Shown here piece by piece: positions 38,365 through 47,314 of a stretch of DNA of 64,000 nt. A model generated the notes under the pieces. The model saw only the letters and a program-made list of their open reading frames with translations, had not been told where the DNA came from and searched no databases. The position numbers and the translations under genes were made by a program. The stretch is from Nitrospirota bacterium (GTDB lineage: Bacteria > Nitrospirota > Thermodesulfovibrionia > Thermodesulfovibrionales > UBA6898), in contig JACRLO010000032.1 of assembly GCA_016235245.1 (NCBI GenBank), forward strand, positions 3,413 through 67,412, given 5' to 3'. Position 1 is the first letter of the stretch. The number at the start of each line of letters is the position of its first letter.

Positions 38365-40579
38365 GAATACAGGACTGGCTTCAAAATCTTTCCTGGGCAT
38401 ACTCCTGTTTCTGTTTGTTGTTTCATGTAACACTCAGTATATTGTGCAGCACGATGCAGCAGAGCAGACCGTACCAAATCTTTATTGCAGTATGCTCAAT
38501 ATACCCCAAAGGCCCCATGCTCTCATAGAGCCAAAACCGTATCTCGGCATCCATATAGCATCCGTAGTATTTGAGCAGACGCTGTATCCCGCCTGCACCG
38601 AAAAACGTTTTATACAGGCCGCAGGCATAGTCGCCGGGAGCCCTGCCGCAAAGGCAGGGATCAAAGAAAAGGATATAATTCTGTCGTTCAATGGCGTTCC
38701 TGCCTGTTATAACGAAGGACAGATTCCGGATGACTTCAAAAGATCGGTTGAACAACAGACAATCGGGGTTCCGGTCCGAATGGAAATCCAGAGCAATGAC
38801 CAGCGGTTTTCTATCACTGCACTACCCGAGGCAAGACCGATGCATCAGCAGCCTGAGGCGAAACATCCTGAGATAGGGCAGTGCCAGACGCAACCGTCGC
38901 TGCTGCAGCAGCAATTAGATGCCAAAAATATCATGCCGATGTTCAACAATATTATTGATGAGCTGTACATCCGGTCTAACATTAACCACAACCCCGGCTC
39001 AGCCCATAACAGTGAATCCGATCCGCTGCAGCTGAAAGAGGTGACGTATGCCCTGCGCCACCCGCTGTCTGTCGGAGTTGCAGGCAGGGAGTTGTCGCAG
39101 CGAATTATCGATGCTGCCCGAAATAATCAACTGCTGCAAGGAGCAGCCGCACTGCTCGATATGGAACTGCCTTTTTCAAAACCGCAGGCTGAAATAAGTT
39201 TTCCTATACTGCTTCAGATTATGGACGAGGCAAAAAGCGGCATTGAAAAGGCATTGAGCAATCTTTCTCCTGAAGAAAAGGCCCTGCTGAGGGAAAAGGC
39301 CATAGATCCTTGGAATAGCAAGCAGTGGAGCAGGACATTGGCGATCTCGGCAAAGGTGGACCGCGCAGGATTATTCGGGGCATTATCTCCCCTGCTCTCT
39401 TTCCTGACACCTGAGAATCTGCCGCTGCTTAAAGAAGATCTCATGAGGCGTTTTGGTGCCGGCAGCGGTCCGATCCTGTACGATGCAACGACCAGCCTGG
39501 GCCGGGTGATCGTCGGCGGCATCGGGCCGAACGTTTATACGGAGGACGCAGCTTTAATACTGGACCTCGGGGGCGATGATCTCTACCTTAATAATGCCGG
39601 AGGTACGCGGCCTGGCATGCCCGTAGCACTTGTGATTGACTGGGGAGGGAACAACCAGTATATAAGCAGAGAGAATTTTTCGCAGGGCGCCGGATTGCTG
39701 GGTGGCGGCCTTCTTCTCGATCTGGGTCAGGATGCTACGTTCAGTTCATTGGACGGAAGTCAGGGCGCAGGCTTTTGGGGTCTTGGCCTTCTCTATCATG
39801 GCAGCGGCAAGGCAGCATATCAGGCGAGAAGATATTCGCAGGGCACAGGACAGATGGGAATAGGCATGCTTATCTGCGGAAGAGGCGACGATCATTACAG
39901 CTGTTCATTCGGCGGACAGGGGCTCGGTCTTTTCGGCGGTGCCGGACTGCTGATAGACCAAGCCGGTGACGACACGTATCAGTTGGGCGGCCTGGAACCG
40001 GATTTCCGCGACCCGGGAAAATCGACCGTGAGCATGGGCCAGGGGTTCGGGAGGGGACTGCGTCCTGACAAGACTCAGGAGGGTGTGCCGGGCGGTATCG
40101 GTATGCTCATTGATCAGAAAGGAAACGATCGATATATTGCGGATTACTTTGCGCAGGGCGCGTCGTATTACTATGGTCTCGGCATACTCCGCGATCTGTC
40201 CGGTGACGACCAGTATCTATCCGGCCGCTACTCACAGGGAGCAGGGATTCATTCTTCCATCGGGTTCCTTCTCGATGAAGGAGGCAATGACTCTTATTAT
40301 GCCTCCTTTGGCGTAGCACAGGGGCTGGGACATGATTTCGGCATCGGCGTTCTCGAAGACAGTGGCGGGAACAACCGTTTTTGGGGAGGAACCCTCGTGC
40401 AGGGCGCAGCCACAAATGGCAGCATCGGCATATTAATTGATCTGTCCGAAAATGGGCAGAGGATGTCTGTCAGCAACGCTCAGGCCTACGCTCAGGAAGA
40501 AAACAGCATCGGGCTGATGATCAGCAAGGCTCCCGGAAGCGATGCAGCCGCAATAACGACAGGAATAAAGAAGCACTGA
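38345..40579 (+). CDS. PDZ-domain lipoprotein with glycine-rich beta-repeat domain
   Basis: About 744 residues from the ATG opening MEYRCHKNTGLASKSFLGI; the long frame begins inside rluD. A lipoprotein signal (ILLFLFVVSCNTQY) is followed by a PDZ domain (AGIVAGSPAAKAGIKEKDII), a helical middle, then from about residue 390 some ten repeats of roughly 28 residues with the pattern (Y/F)-x-Q-G-x-G...G-(I/L)-G-x-L-x-D-x-x-G-(D/N)-D-x-Y. Examples are YSQGAGIHSSIGFLLDEGGN and FAQGASYYYGLGILRDLSGD. This suggests a parallel beta-solenoid, perhaps Ca-binding at the Asp-rich turns. It may scaffold or guard envelope proteins. It overlaps rluD by 20 bases; the small secreted protein gene follows. Confidence 0.75.
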   Translation: MEYRCHKNTGLASKSFLGILLFLFVVSCNTQYIVQHDAAEQTVPNLYCSMLNIPQRPHALIEPKPYLGIHIASVVFEQTLYPACTEKRFIQAAGIVAGSPAAKAGIKEKDIILSFNGVPACYNEGQIPDDFKRSVEQQTIGVPVRMEIQSNDQRFSITALPEARPMHQQPEAKHPEIGQCQTQPSLLQQQLDAKNIMPMFNNIIDELYIRSNINHNPGSAHNSESDPLQLKEVTYALRHPLSVGVAGRELSQRIIDAARNNQLLQGAAALLDMELPFSKPQAEISFPILLQIMDEAKSGIEKALSNLSPEEKALLREKAIDPWNSKQWSRTLAISAKVDRAGLFGALSPLLSFLTPENLPLLKEDLMRRFGAGSGPILYDATTSLGRVIVGGIGPNVYTEDAALILDLGGDDLYLNNAGGTRPGMPVALVIDWGGNNQYISRENFSQGAGLLGGGLLLDLGQDATFSSLDGSQGAGFWGLGLLYHGSGKAAYQARRYSQGTGQMGIGMLICGRGDDHYSCSFGGQGLGLFGGAGLLIDQAGDDTYQLGGLEPDFRDPGKSTVSMGQGFGRGLRPDKTQEGVPGGIGMLIDQKGNDRYIADYFAQGASYYYGLGILRDLSGDDQYLSGRYSQGAGIHSSIGFLLDEGGNDSYYASFGVAQGLGHDFGIGVLEDSGGNNRFWGGTLVQGAATNGSIGILIDLSENGQRMSVSNAQAYAQEENSIGLMISKAPGSDAAAITTGIKKH

Positions 40580-40615
40580 ATCAGCCAGGACCGGACTTCA
40601 GCAACAGGAGTATGC

Positions 40616-41059
40616 ATGAAAATAGCTGCCATCTCAGGACTGCTCATCTGCTTTGTTCTGTTCATGGCATCAAACAGTTTTTCAGCCCCGCTGCCGCGGT
40701 TCGAACCTGTGGATCTTTCCGGCACCATCTCTGATGTCCGCTGGTTCCCTGAGAAGTCGGTTATGGGTACACCCGGCATGTCAGGCAGTGCAGGGAAGGA
40801 CCGCACCTTTCCTGCCCACTTCATCGTAGAACTGAATAATGCAGAAGGCGTAGACCGCGAAACAGCCGGACGGCTCTCCTATTTCGTTGCAGGAGAAAGG
40901 TCTAAAGGCAGGAAGGACTCCACAATGTTTCTGCAGCTCGATCACCGTGACAGAAACTTTCTGCAGAAGGGCATGGAGATACGCATCAGGGGCTACACGG
41001 TAAGAGGGGATGAAGGCGGAACCTGGACCTCATACAAAAAGATCGAGGTCCTGCCCTAA
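40616..41059 (+). CDS. Small secreted hypothetical protein
   Basis: A 147-residue exported protein with signal peptide (IAAISGLLICFVLFMASNSF, cleavage near FSA). The mature part begins FEPVDLSGTISDVRWFPEKS and ends RIRGYTVRGDEGGTWTSYK, resembling an OB-like beta-barrel. No cysteines or metal motif. It lies 36 bases after the beta-repeat lipoprotein and has AACAGGAG before the ATG, so the two are probably co-expressed and may act together in the periplasm. Confidence 0.65.
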   Translation: MKIAAISGLLICFVLFMASNSFSAPLPRFEPVDLSGTISDVRWFPEKSVMGTPGMSGSAGKDRTFPAHFIVELNNAEGVDRETAGRLSYFVAGERSKGRKDSTMFLQLDHRDRNFLQKGMEIRIRGYTVRGDEGGTWTSYKKIEVLP

Positions 41060-41151
41060 GGTCCTTTGTCCTGTGTCACTCCCGCCAGATAATATCTGCC
41101 TCTATCCTTAGCAGTTTGGTTCCCTTTGGATCAGGAATACATTCCTCTCTA

Positions 41152-42075
41152 TCAATCCCGCTTAGGATAAAGCGCGGTAACATTGCCCGCAACGAACATC
41201 TCGAAAAACTGCCTTTTGGGGACAGCCTTGATTATCTCTGCGGCAATGAACTTCGCATCTTTTCCCTGCGCGGACAGTTCCCTGCCGATCCGCTCAAATG
41301 TCAGCAGGTACTGCTTCATCTCCTGCAGATCCTTTTTTGTCGAAAGCGGCCCGTGGCCAGGGATAATGGATACGACATCCATGGCCGATATATCATCAAG
41401 GACGCCGGTCCAGCCCTTTATCTGTCCGTCCCCCATGTAAGGGTGAACATCCGTAAAAAGAATGTCACCTGCAAACAATGTTTTAGTGTCAGGGACGTAC
41501 ATCAATAGGCTCCCGTCCGTATGCGACGCTCCGGTAAAGATCAGTTCCACCTTCCTGTCGCCGAGATCGATCTCCATCCTGTTGTTAAAGGTCAGCGATG
41601 CCATCGCAACGGTAGTTCCGGCAAGTAGTTCGTCCGTAAGTCCGTAGCTTTTCGCCTTCAGAAGGATGGTAGCGGCAGCAGCCTCAGCGTTTTTCCTGCC
41701 GTTGGTGTGAGAGACAACGACAGCGCCGAGCCTGATGAAATCAGCGTTGCCCAGCGAGTGATCGAGGTGTTCATGAGTATTCACTACATACTTGATCGGC
41801 TTATCTGAAACAGCCCTGATGTCCCTTATAAAACGCTGGGCCTCTTTCGACGAAATCAGGGTATCGACCACGACGATGCCATCTTTGCCGATAATGATCC
41901 CTGCGTTTGCGCCAAAGCTGCTTGATGGAGCAGGATTTTTTGCATCGATGTAGGAGTAGATACCCTCTGCAATCTTCGTCAACCCCGGATTGCGGGTGGC
42001 ATCTTCCCCTATGGCCAAACCTCCCAACGCCATAAAAGCAAAAATCAATCCTGCAAACAACAATACCTTCTTCAT
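41152..42075 (-). CDS. Secreted MBL-fold metallo-hydrolase (SoxH/quinoprotein-relay type)
   Basis: A 307-residue exported metallo-beta-lactamase-fold protein with signal peptide (VLLFAGLIFAFMALGGLAIG). The metal motif is VVNTHEHLDHSLGN (H-x-H-x-D-H), with SHTNGRKN, FTGASHTDGSLLMYVPDTKT and LFAGD giving the later His and Asp, and IPGHGPLSTK the last His. It resembles SoxH-like hydrolases linked to sulphur or quinoprotein pathways. The substrate is unknown. It stands at the end of the minus-strand enzyme cluster; 21 bases separate it from the methyltransferase gene upstream. Confidence 0.82.
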   Translation of the reverse strand: MKKVLLFAGLIFAFMALGGLAIGEDATRNPGLTKIAEGIYSYIDAKNPAPSSSFGANAGIIIGKDGIVVVDTLISSKEAQRFIRDIRAVSDKPIKYVVNTHEHLDHSLGNADFIRLGAVVVSHTNGRKNAEAAAATILLKAKSYGLTDELLAGTTVAMASLTFNNRMEIDLGDRKVELIFTGASHTDGSLLMYVPDTKTLFAGDILFTDVHPYMGDGQIKGWTGVLDDISAMDVVSIIPGHGPLSTKKDLQEMKQYLLTFERIGRELSAQGKDAKFIAAEIIKAVPKRQFFEMFVAGNVTALYPKRD

Positions 42076-42096
42076 TGCAGCCTCCTGTTTTATGAT

Positions 42097-42921
42097 TTAC
42101 CGTTCGAGGGGTGCAACAGCCGCTGCCAGCAAGACCTCGACTTCAAGCCAGATGCCTTTTTCGTCAGCAACGTTGTCCACCTCTTTTAAATGCTCATCCA
42201 TAAACCGCGTCAAATCTTCCTCGGAAAGCCCGCTAAACAGACCTCGATAACCGCTGTTCCAGAGGACATCCCGCCATTCCATACTGTTTCTTAAATAATA
42301 GCCCATCTGTTTTGATTGGATATTAATGTCCAGGTAACCTGCTCCGCTCAGAAGCACGGTGATTTTATCCTGGCTGTCCAGCCGCATCCATGACAGTTTC
42401 GGTTCTTCAACGCCATACTCTTTGATCCTGTCTATCAACATCTTCCGTAACGGCATCATCAACGTGGGGGTAAAACTCGTTATGGCAAGCTTCCCGCCAG
42501 GCTTCAGGACTCTTGAAATACAGGTTAATCCATTCTCCATGTCCGGCAAAAAGAAGAGGCCGAAAGCACAGCAGGCTGCATTAAAGGTGTTATTTTGAAA
42601 GCCCATATCTTCCACATCACAGCGTTTGAATGTCGTATTTTGCAAATTCATTTTGTGCGCCTTGATTACAGCCCTCTGAAGCATCTTCTCCGAAATGTCA
42701 ATGCCGGTAACATGACCAGTCGCCAGTTCCTGGGCAGCGGCTATCGCCACATGCCCGGTCCCGGTAGCAACATCAAGCAGATTCTCATTGCCGTTTAAGT
42801 GCATACTCTTGATCAACCACGAGGCGCTTTCGGCAAAAAAGCGCAGACCGGAACAATCGTAGCCTTCGCCTGCCATGTCAAAGGCAGCCTTTACCTTTTG
42901 CTTCTGTTCATCATGGTTCAT
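42097..42921 (-). CDS. SAM-dependent methyltransferase
   Basis: About 274 residues, class I Rossmann methyltransferase. Motif I is ENLLDVATGTGHVAIAAAQ, motif II VTGIDISEKML, then FKRCDVEDMGF and LKPGGKLAITSF. The start was placed at MNHDEQKQKVKAAFDMAGEG, nine bases after AGAGGA; the longer frame starts nine codons earlier. It belongs to the UbiE-like group that methylates small molecules. Its substrate is not predictable. It precedes the MBL hydrolase gene and follows the GNAT gene on the same strand. Confidence 0.82.
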   Translation of the reverse strand: MNHDEQKQKVKAAFDMAGEGYDCSGLRFFAESASWLIKSMHLNGNENLLDVATGTGHVAIAAAQELATGHVTGIDISEKMLQRAVIKAHKMNLQNTTFKRCDVEDMGFQNNTFNAACCAFGLFFLPDMENGLTCISRVLKPGGKLAITSFTPTLMMPLRKMLIDRIKEYGVEEPKLSWMRLDSQDKITVLLSGAGYLDINIQSKQMGYYLRNSMEWRDVLWNSGYRGLFSGLSEEDLTRFMDEHLKEVDNVADEKGIWLEVEVLLAAAVAPLER

Positions 42922-42957
42922 CGTTCGGCATCCTCTCATGTAATTCAAACCGTGTGT

Positions 42958-43380
42958 TCATTCGATCATTCCCTTTGCTCGCAGCAATTCCGGATTATCC
43001 GTGATCGCCATGGCAGTCTTCATCTTATGGAAGCCTATCCTGCCGTAGAAAGGTTCCTTGCCGGGGTTCGCAAAGAGCATGGTTATCTCGGCATTCGCTC
43101 TTACAAGCAGATACTCCATGATCATGGTCCCTATGCCTTTTCCCTGGTATTGCGGAAGGACGACCACGTCGTAAATAGCCGCACGCAAGGCCCCGTCCGA
43201 AATACCTCGCCCTGCTCCTATCAGCTTCTCATCATGATATGCAAAACAGCGCATTTCGCTGTTTCGAAAGGCAGTTTCAAGCTTTACAATATCCCTTTTG
43301 CCAAGAGGTGCCAGTTCGATAACCCTTGCAAGCTCTTCCCAGGAAATATTTTCAACGTCGTCAGCCAATTGAATATCCAT
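42958..43380 (-). CDS. GNAT-family N-acetyltransferase
   Basis: A 140-residue GCN5-related acetyltransferase. The acetyl-CoA pyrophosphate loop is DVVVLPQYQGKGIGTMIMEY (Q/R-x-x-G-x-G pattern), and the C-terminal FYGRIGFHK is typical of the family. GAGGGG sits before the ATG, which starts one base after the stop of the AlkZ-like gene; four extra codons are possible upstream. Substrate unknown. Confidence 0.85.
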   Translation of the reverse strand: MDIQLADDVENISWEELARVIELAPLGKRDIVKLETAFRNSEMRCFAYHDEKLIGAGRGISDGALRAAIYDVVVLPQYQGKGIGTMIMEYLLVRANAEITMLFANPGKEPFYGRIGFHKMKTAMAITDNPELLRAKGMIE

Positions 43381-43381
43381 T

Positions 43382-44518
43382 TCACCCCTCAACTGTTTTA
43401 TGGCCTGCTGAAGTTATCGGCATTGCCTCAGAAACCGCATCGAAAACAGGCATCTCCACAGACATGCCAAGAAACTTGCCGTAACGCTCTGCTGCATCAA
43501 CTAAGGCATCGCTGTTTTTTGCCTGACGGCCAAAGAAATCAACTTTTATGCTAATGACGCTCTTTTTAATAATACGCTTCCATGTGCCGACAACCCGGCC
43601 GTCCATAATAACCGTCGGGGCAAACATCCCGTTATTCCCGGGACATATTTTTTGCACGTGGCGTGGATCAAGCGCAGCGCTGCGGTCTTTATACCCGAGC
43701 ATATATTCATCAAATCCGGGCAGGAGGTAAACAGCCTTCGGGTCATGCCGAAACACAGGCATATTCATGGCCATCCAATAGACATTACCGTCAACGCTTT
43801 CCTGCGTGAGCCAGGTCTTGGCCTCTTCCAGGCCAGCTTTCGCATCAGACACCTTAAGCCCGGACCACCATACAAAATCTTCCAAAGTAGCAGGGCCGTG
43901 GCTCACGAAATAACGTTTTGTGAGCTCGCACACTGCTTCATCCCGCGCTAATATCTTTGTTGTCGGACAGTATTCATCAAGCAGTCTGAATGTGTCCTGC
44001 CTGCTGCGCGGCAGCCCGAAACAGATGAGCCTGTCCTGCCCGGCCCGCCTCAGGATATGGTAGCCTCGCTGCTTGTCCACGGCGATACCGTCATGCTCCA
44101 GCGCCTCGTACATTTCAGCACGGGTAAGTTGCTTGCCACCTGCAAGTGCCTTCTCAAACACGTTCTTGCAACGTGTAAACGTTCGCTCATCGAGTTCCAA
44201 TTCCCTGAAGCGGGACGCGCTGCTCTCAATAATGCGCGGCGACAGAAGCTCAAGCATCCATCGGATGTCAGCTGCAGCAACGAAATGCAACGTGCCGCGC
44301 ATCGGCCAGGTCCTGATTATTGATCCGTCGACTATTGCCTGCTCAATATTGGTTATCGTTGCATTGGGAAGACGAAGTCCAATGGCCCAGAGTGTGCCCG
44401 GATAGTCCTGGGCCTGCATCGCACCCAGCGATTTAACAACCTCGCCGGGTTTCTTGAACCTTGCAGAGGAGATCTGCTGGTTATAAAGCCTAAAGCGGGT
44501 TATATCCTGAACAGTCAT
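43382..44518 (-). CDS. AlkZ/YcaQ-like winged-helix DNA glycosylase
   Basis: A 378-residue protein of the HTH_42 superfamily, DNA glycosylases that unhook interstrand crosslinks (AlkZ, AlkX/YcaQ). The start at MTVQDITRFRLYNQQISSAR places the catalytic Gln-x-Gln at residues 35-37 in SLGAMQAQDYPGTLWAIGLR, as in AlkZ. Other family blocks are RTWPMRGTLHFVAAADIRWM and the C-terminal LLPGFDEYMLGYKDRSA with KIICPG-like region. It sits in a run of small enzyme genes; several relatives protect producers of alkylating antibiotics, but no such pathway is visible here. Confidence 0.85.
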   Translation of the reverse strand: MTVQDITRFRLYNQQISSARFKKPGEVVKSLGAMQAQDYPGTLWAIGLRLPNATITNIEQAIVDGSIIRTWPMRGTLHFVAAADIRWMLELLSPRIIESSASRFRELELDERTFTRCKNVFEKALAGGKQLTRAEMYEALEHDGIAVDKQRGYHILRRAGQDRLICFGLPRSRQDTFRLLDEYCPTTKILARDEAVCELTKRYFVSHGPATLEDFVWWSGLKVSDAKAGLEEAKTWLTQESVDGNVYWMAMNMPVFRHDPKAVYLLPGFDEYMLGYKDRSAALDPRHVQKICPGNNGMFAPTVIMDGRVVGTWKRIIKKSVISIKVDFFGRQAKNSDALVDAAERYGKFLGMSVEMPVFDAVSEAMPITSAGHKTVEG

Positions 44519-44531
44519 AAGATTGGAGTGA

Positions 44532-44924
44532 TCAATTTTCCTGTCCGGATGCGTCACGCTCAGCAAAGACTTCCTTCGCTGCAAAGGTGCCGTTAAGTGC
44601 AGCAGGAAACCCGGCATACACAGCCATCTGGATCATGATCTCGACAATTTCCTGCCTTGTGCATCCGACATTGAGGGCGCCGTGAATATGAACTTTGAGT
44701 TGCGGCTGAGCATTGCCTAAGGCGGCAAGCGCTGCGACCGTTGCGATCTCACGCTCCTTTAGCGACAGCACACCGCGGGAATAAACATCGCCAAAAGGAA
44801 ATTCGATGGTGTACCGGGCGAGATCCGGAGCAATATCCTTCAGCGCCTCAATCACTCTTTCACCGGCATAGCCGTCAATTTCATTAAGCTTTTCCAAACC
44901 TCTTTTAAAGCGATCCGAATTCAT
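44532..44924 (-). CDS. Carboxymuconolactone decarboxylase-family protein
   Basis: A 130-residue CMD/AhpD-superfamily protein. The start chosen, [20 protein letters not shown], lies just after the stop of the methyltransferase gene behind AAGGAG. The core [20 protein letters not shown] and [20 protein letters not shown] matches gamma-carboxymuconolactone decarboxylases; the AhpD C-x-x-C pair is absent, so peroxidase activity is unlikely. No protocatechuate pathway genes are nearby, so the physiological reaction is uncertain. Confidence 0.82.
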   Translation of the reverse strand: MNSDRFKRGLEKLNEIDGYAGERVIEALKDIAPDLARYTIEFPFGDVYSRGVLSLKEREIATVAALAALGNAQPQLKVHIHGALNVGCTRQEIVEIMIQMAVYAGFPAALNGTFAAKEVFAERDASGQEN

Positions 44925-44929
44925 GATGA

Positions 44930-45736
44930 CTACTCCTTTTTGGCAACAGCCTTGAAAAAGGTATAACAAAATACTCCGTCGGATTCTGTTGTGCGATTGA
45001 GGTCCTGAATGCCTTTGTCAAAGGTGTTTTCATCAGTTAACCCAGCTGTGAGTGCAGATTCACGTACACCCTCGATCATGGCGGTAAAGGTCTTTTTTGT
45101 GAAGCCATCAACAAGTTCAGGTCTGCTGTCATCAACGTAGACCATACGCGGGGAAACATGTATCGCGCCAAAACCGGCACGGCTGAGGAGCGGATACAGT
45201 TCTCTGCCGATAGTCGCATTTCCGCCGGACCTTCTCTGCAGTTCAACCTGGCAAAGAATGGCTTTACGGGCAGATTCACTGTCAGGGTAGAAATATGCTG
45301 AACCGTGATCACCCTCGATAACCGTTATTGTTCCGCCGGGCTTTAGATGGCTTTTCAGGATAGTCAGCGCTTCAACCGGGAGGGGCAGATGTTCGAGGAC
45401 AAAACAGACAAAAATATGGTCGAATGAGTTTGGCCCGAACGGTAAGCGAAAGATGTCGCCCTGCTGAAATCTGACGTTCGTTATCCCCGCTGCCTCGGCA
45501 TTCATTCTGGCTGCAGTCAGGGACTTTTCAGATATATCGACAGAAGTGATCAGGGCCTCGGGGCTGTATTTGGCAAGCGTGACGGTTTGTGCGCCAACAC
45601 CACAGCCAGCCTCCAAAACATTACTTCCGGCAGGGTAAAAAGTGTCAGAGTGCAATAACTCAACCAGTGTTAACGCCTGGTCCTGAAGGCGAATATTCTC
45701 TCTCAGATCGTAGCCGTGAACATAGCTGTTATTCAT
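44930..45736 (-). CDS. SAM-dependent methyltransferase (UbiE-like)
   Basis: A 268-residue class I methyltransferase: motif [21 protein letters not shown], motif [22 protein letters not shown], then [20 protein letters not shown] and [19 protein letters not shown]. The family is typical of small-molecule C- or O-methyltransferases. It is separated by five bases from the CMD-family gene, so these two are one transcription unit. Substrate unknown. Confidence 0.85.
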   Translation of the reverse strand: MNNSYVHGYDLRENIRLQDQALTLVELLHSDTFYPAGSNVLEAGCGVGAQTVTLAKYSPEALITSVDISEKSLTAARMNAEAAGITNVRFQQGDIFRLPFGPNSFDHIFVCFVLEHLPLPVEALTILKSHLKPGGTITVIEGDHGSAYFYPDSESARKAILCQVELQRRSGGNATIGRELYPLLSRAGFGAIHVSPRMVYVDDSRPELVDGFTKKTFTAMIEGVRESALTAGLTDENTFDKGIQDLNRTTESDGVFCYTFFKAVAKKE

Positions 45737-45781
45737 TACCGTCTTCCCCCATCCACGCTAATACTGCGTTTCACTCAATTA

Positions 45782-46276
45782 TCAGTCTGTTCTGATCGCA
45801 ACAAAGGCCCCTTCCATTCTTCCTGCGATCTGTTGATCGTATTCGATGACGGAAGACAACTCGACCCGTGCGATTTTCTTGCGCTTCAACATTGCTACAA
45901 AATGCTGCCATGCTTCAGTTTCTGGTGCGTCGCAACGAGCGGTAAAATCGCCCGCAATCGGCTTGTCATAGCTCATGGAGTTTCTCTGAATGACCAGCCG
46001 ACACGTTAGCCCCTCCTGCTTCAGTCTGAAATGCACCGCGGTCCATGCCGCAAGGATCGCAAGAGACGACGCGCTGCCGCCGAACACGGTTTCTCGGTGG
46101 TTTATGTTCGGGGCAAGCGGGGCTGACAGCACCACGCCCTCCGCATCAGCTTTACGCACCTCAACGCCCATTGCTTTGGACAAAGGGATATGTTCGTGCA
46201 AGTAATCCTGAATCGCCTTTAATGAATCTTTAGTCACGTTATTCTGCCTTGCCTGCCTTTGTTGGATAGACCTCAA
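45782..46276 (-). CDS. YiiD C-terminal-like thioesterase
   Basis: A roughly 150-164-residue hot-dog-fold thioesterase of the YiiD_C type: DYLHEHIPLSKAMGVEVRKA, then NINHRETVFGGSASSLAILA and CRLVIQRNSMSYDKPIAGDF. These hydrolyse acyl-CoA or similar thioesters. The longest frame opens with TTG at 46276; a GTG 14 codons later (46234) with AAGGCAG before it may be the true start. No ATG is available, which makes the start uncertain. Preceded by a 40-base gap after the GIY-YIG gene region. Confidence 0.78.
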   Translation of the reverse strand: MRSIQQRQARQNNVTKDSLKAIQDYLHEHIPLSKAMGVEVRKADAEGVVLSAPLAPNINHRETVFGGSASSLAILAAWTAVHFRLKQEGLTCRLVIQRNSMSYDKPIAGDFTARCDAPETEAWQHFVAMLKRKKIARVELSSVIEYDQQIAGRMEGAFVAIRTD

Positions 46277-46319
46277 AAATTACAGCAATCACTTCGTTCT
46301 CCTCCATAGCCAAGCGAAT

Positions 46320-46676
46320 TTATGATTTCTTTTTTGAGTTATATCCTTTTTCATTATACGGTTGAATCTTATCCAGCCACATTTCTTCGAGTATTTTCAA
46401 ATCTTCGGTATAATCATAAGACAAATCTTCTTTTGGCTTTAACTGGTCTAACACATCGAAAGAAAAACCTTCTTCGCCTATTTCATTGAAATCTCTTTGC
46501 ATTTCTTTATTTAAGTGGCTGCCCATTCTTAATTGAAACTTATTGCTATTTATTCTGCCGCGCAGGTCTTTGGCGCTTCCAATATATATCTTGCCGTTTC
46601 CCAGGTTCCTTATCTGATAAATGCCCATCGGCTGAATGGTCTGCTTATATTTGTTTATGATTTCTTTCCTGTTCAT
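46320..46676 (-). CDS. GIY-YIG-domain nuclease
   Basis: A 118-residue protein with a single GIY-YIG endonuclease domain: GIYQIRNLGNGKIYIGSAKD provides both tyrosine motifs, RGRINSNKFQLRMGSHLNKE supplies the Arg and His, and KILEEMWLDKIQPYNEKGYN the Glu and Asn. All catalytic positions look intact. It ends KGYNSKKKS. It follows the DUF6530-like gene by 13 bases, and both may be under the palindromic operator at 47189-47235. Such small enzymes often occur in mobile elements. Confidence 0.85.
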   Translation of the reverse strand: MNRKEIINKYKQTIQPMGIYQIRNLGNGKIYIGSAKDLRGRINSNKFQLRMGSHLNKEMQRDFNEIGEEGFSFDVLDQLKPKEDLSYDYTEDLKILEEMWLDKIQPYNEKGYNSKKKS

Positions 46677-46689
46677 ATCTTTTCTCTTC

Positions 46690-47172
46690 TCAGTAGCCCA
46701 ATTCCTTTAATATTGACGAAAGTCTTTGCAGCCGTTCGCCGAGCAGTTCGTCATCGTTACTTAACGCCTGCTGAAACAATTTTATGTCTTCATCTATCTT
46801 GGGGTTATCAGTACATACCGCTATAGTCATTGCATCGCCCTGCATTGCTACCCTGTCAATTACGGATTTTGCCGAATCATATAATTTTTCATGGCGATAT
46901 GCCTCTGCAGAGAAATACTGCTTTGCCCTACAAACAAAAATCGCGAGGTCGAGCACACGATGAAGTGGCAGTTCTTCAGATTGTCTCGACCACTTTTCGC
47001 CTGTATATCTCCAGACTTTTGCCGAGATATCAACTTTTCCCCTATCATTCCATTGAGCCAGTCCAAGGGAAAGCCCCTTGGCATCGGTACTATAGGCATA
47101 TCGTCCATCAATATTTTCGTAATTCTCGGAAACAATAACCGGCTTATGCTTTAGTGATACGGGTATCTTCAT
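46690..47172 (-). CDS. DUF6530-like hypothetical protein
   Basis: A 160-residue protein beginning MKIPVSLKHKPVIVSENYEN and containing DAKGLSLGLAQWNDRGKVDI and VSAKVWRYTGEKWSRQSEEL-type sequence (ISAKVWRYTGEKWSRQSEEL). I associate this pattern with DUF6530 but cannot run a search. No transmembrane segment or DNA-binding motif is obvious. The promoter region upstream holds nested perfect palindromes, so expression is probably controlled by a repressor. It forms an operon with the GIY-YIG gene. Confidence 0.65.
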   Translation of the reverse strand: MKIPVSLKHKPVIVSENYENIDGRYAYSTDAKGLSLGLAQWNDRGKVDISAKVWRYTGEKWSRQSEELPLHRVLDLAIFVCRAKQYFSAEAYRHEKLYDSAKSVIDRVAMQGDAMTIAVCTDNPKIDEDIKLFQQALSNDDELLGERLQRLSSILKELGY

Positions 47173-47188
47173 GATTTTAGACTCCTTA

Positions 47189-47235
47189 TAATGTATCTAC
47201 TAATATAGTAATTTACTGCTTTAGTAGATACATTA
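47189..47235 (-). promoter_or_regulatory. Nested palindromic operator upstream of DUF6530-like gene
   Basis: A perfect 15-base inverted repeat, TAATGTATCTACTAA (47189-47203) and TTAGTAGATACATTA (47221-47235), surrounds a second one, AGTAA-T-TTACT, in the loop. TTGACA lies further upstream on the minus strand, so the palindrome covers the expected -10 region and transcription start. There is no T run, so a terminator is less likely than a repressor site. The repressor is not encoded next to it. Confidence 0.6.
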
Positions 47236-47314
47236 CGATTCTAATGGTGAAGATGTCAAGCATATTGCATTTTATTCAGGGGAGCCAACTCTGCACGTTC
47301 CCTCAATTTTTACC

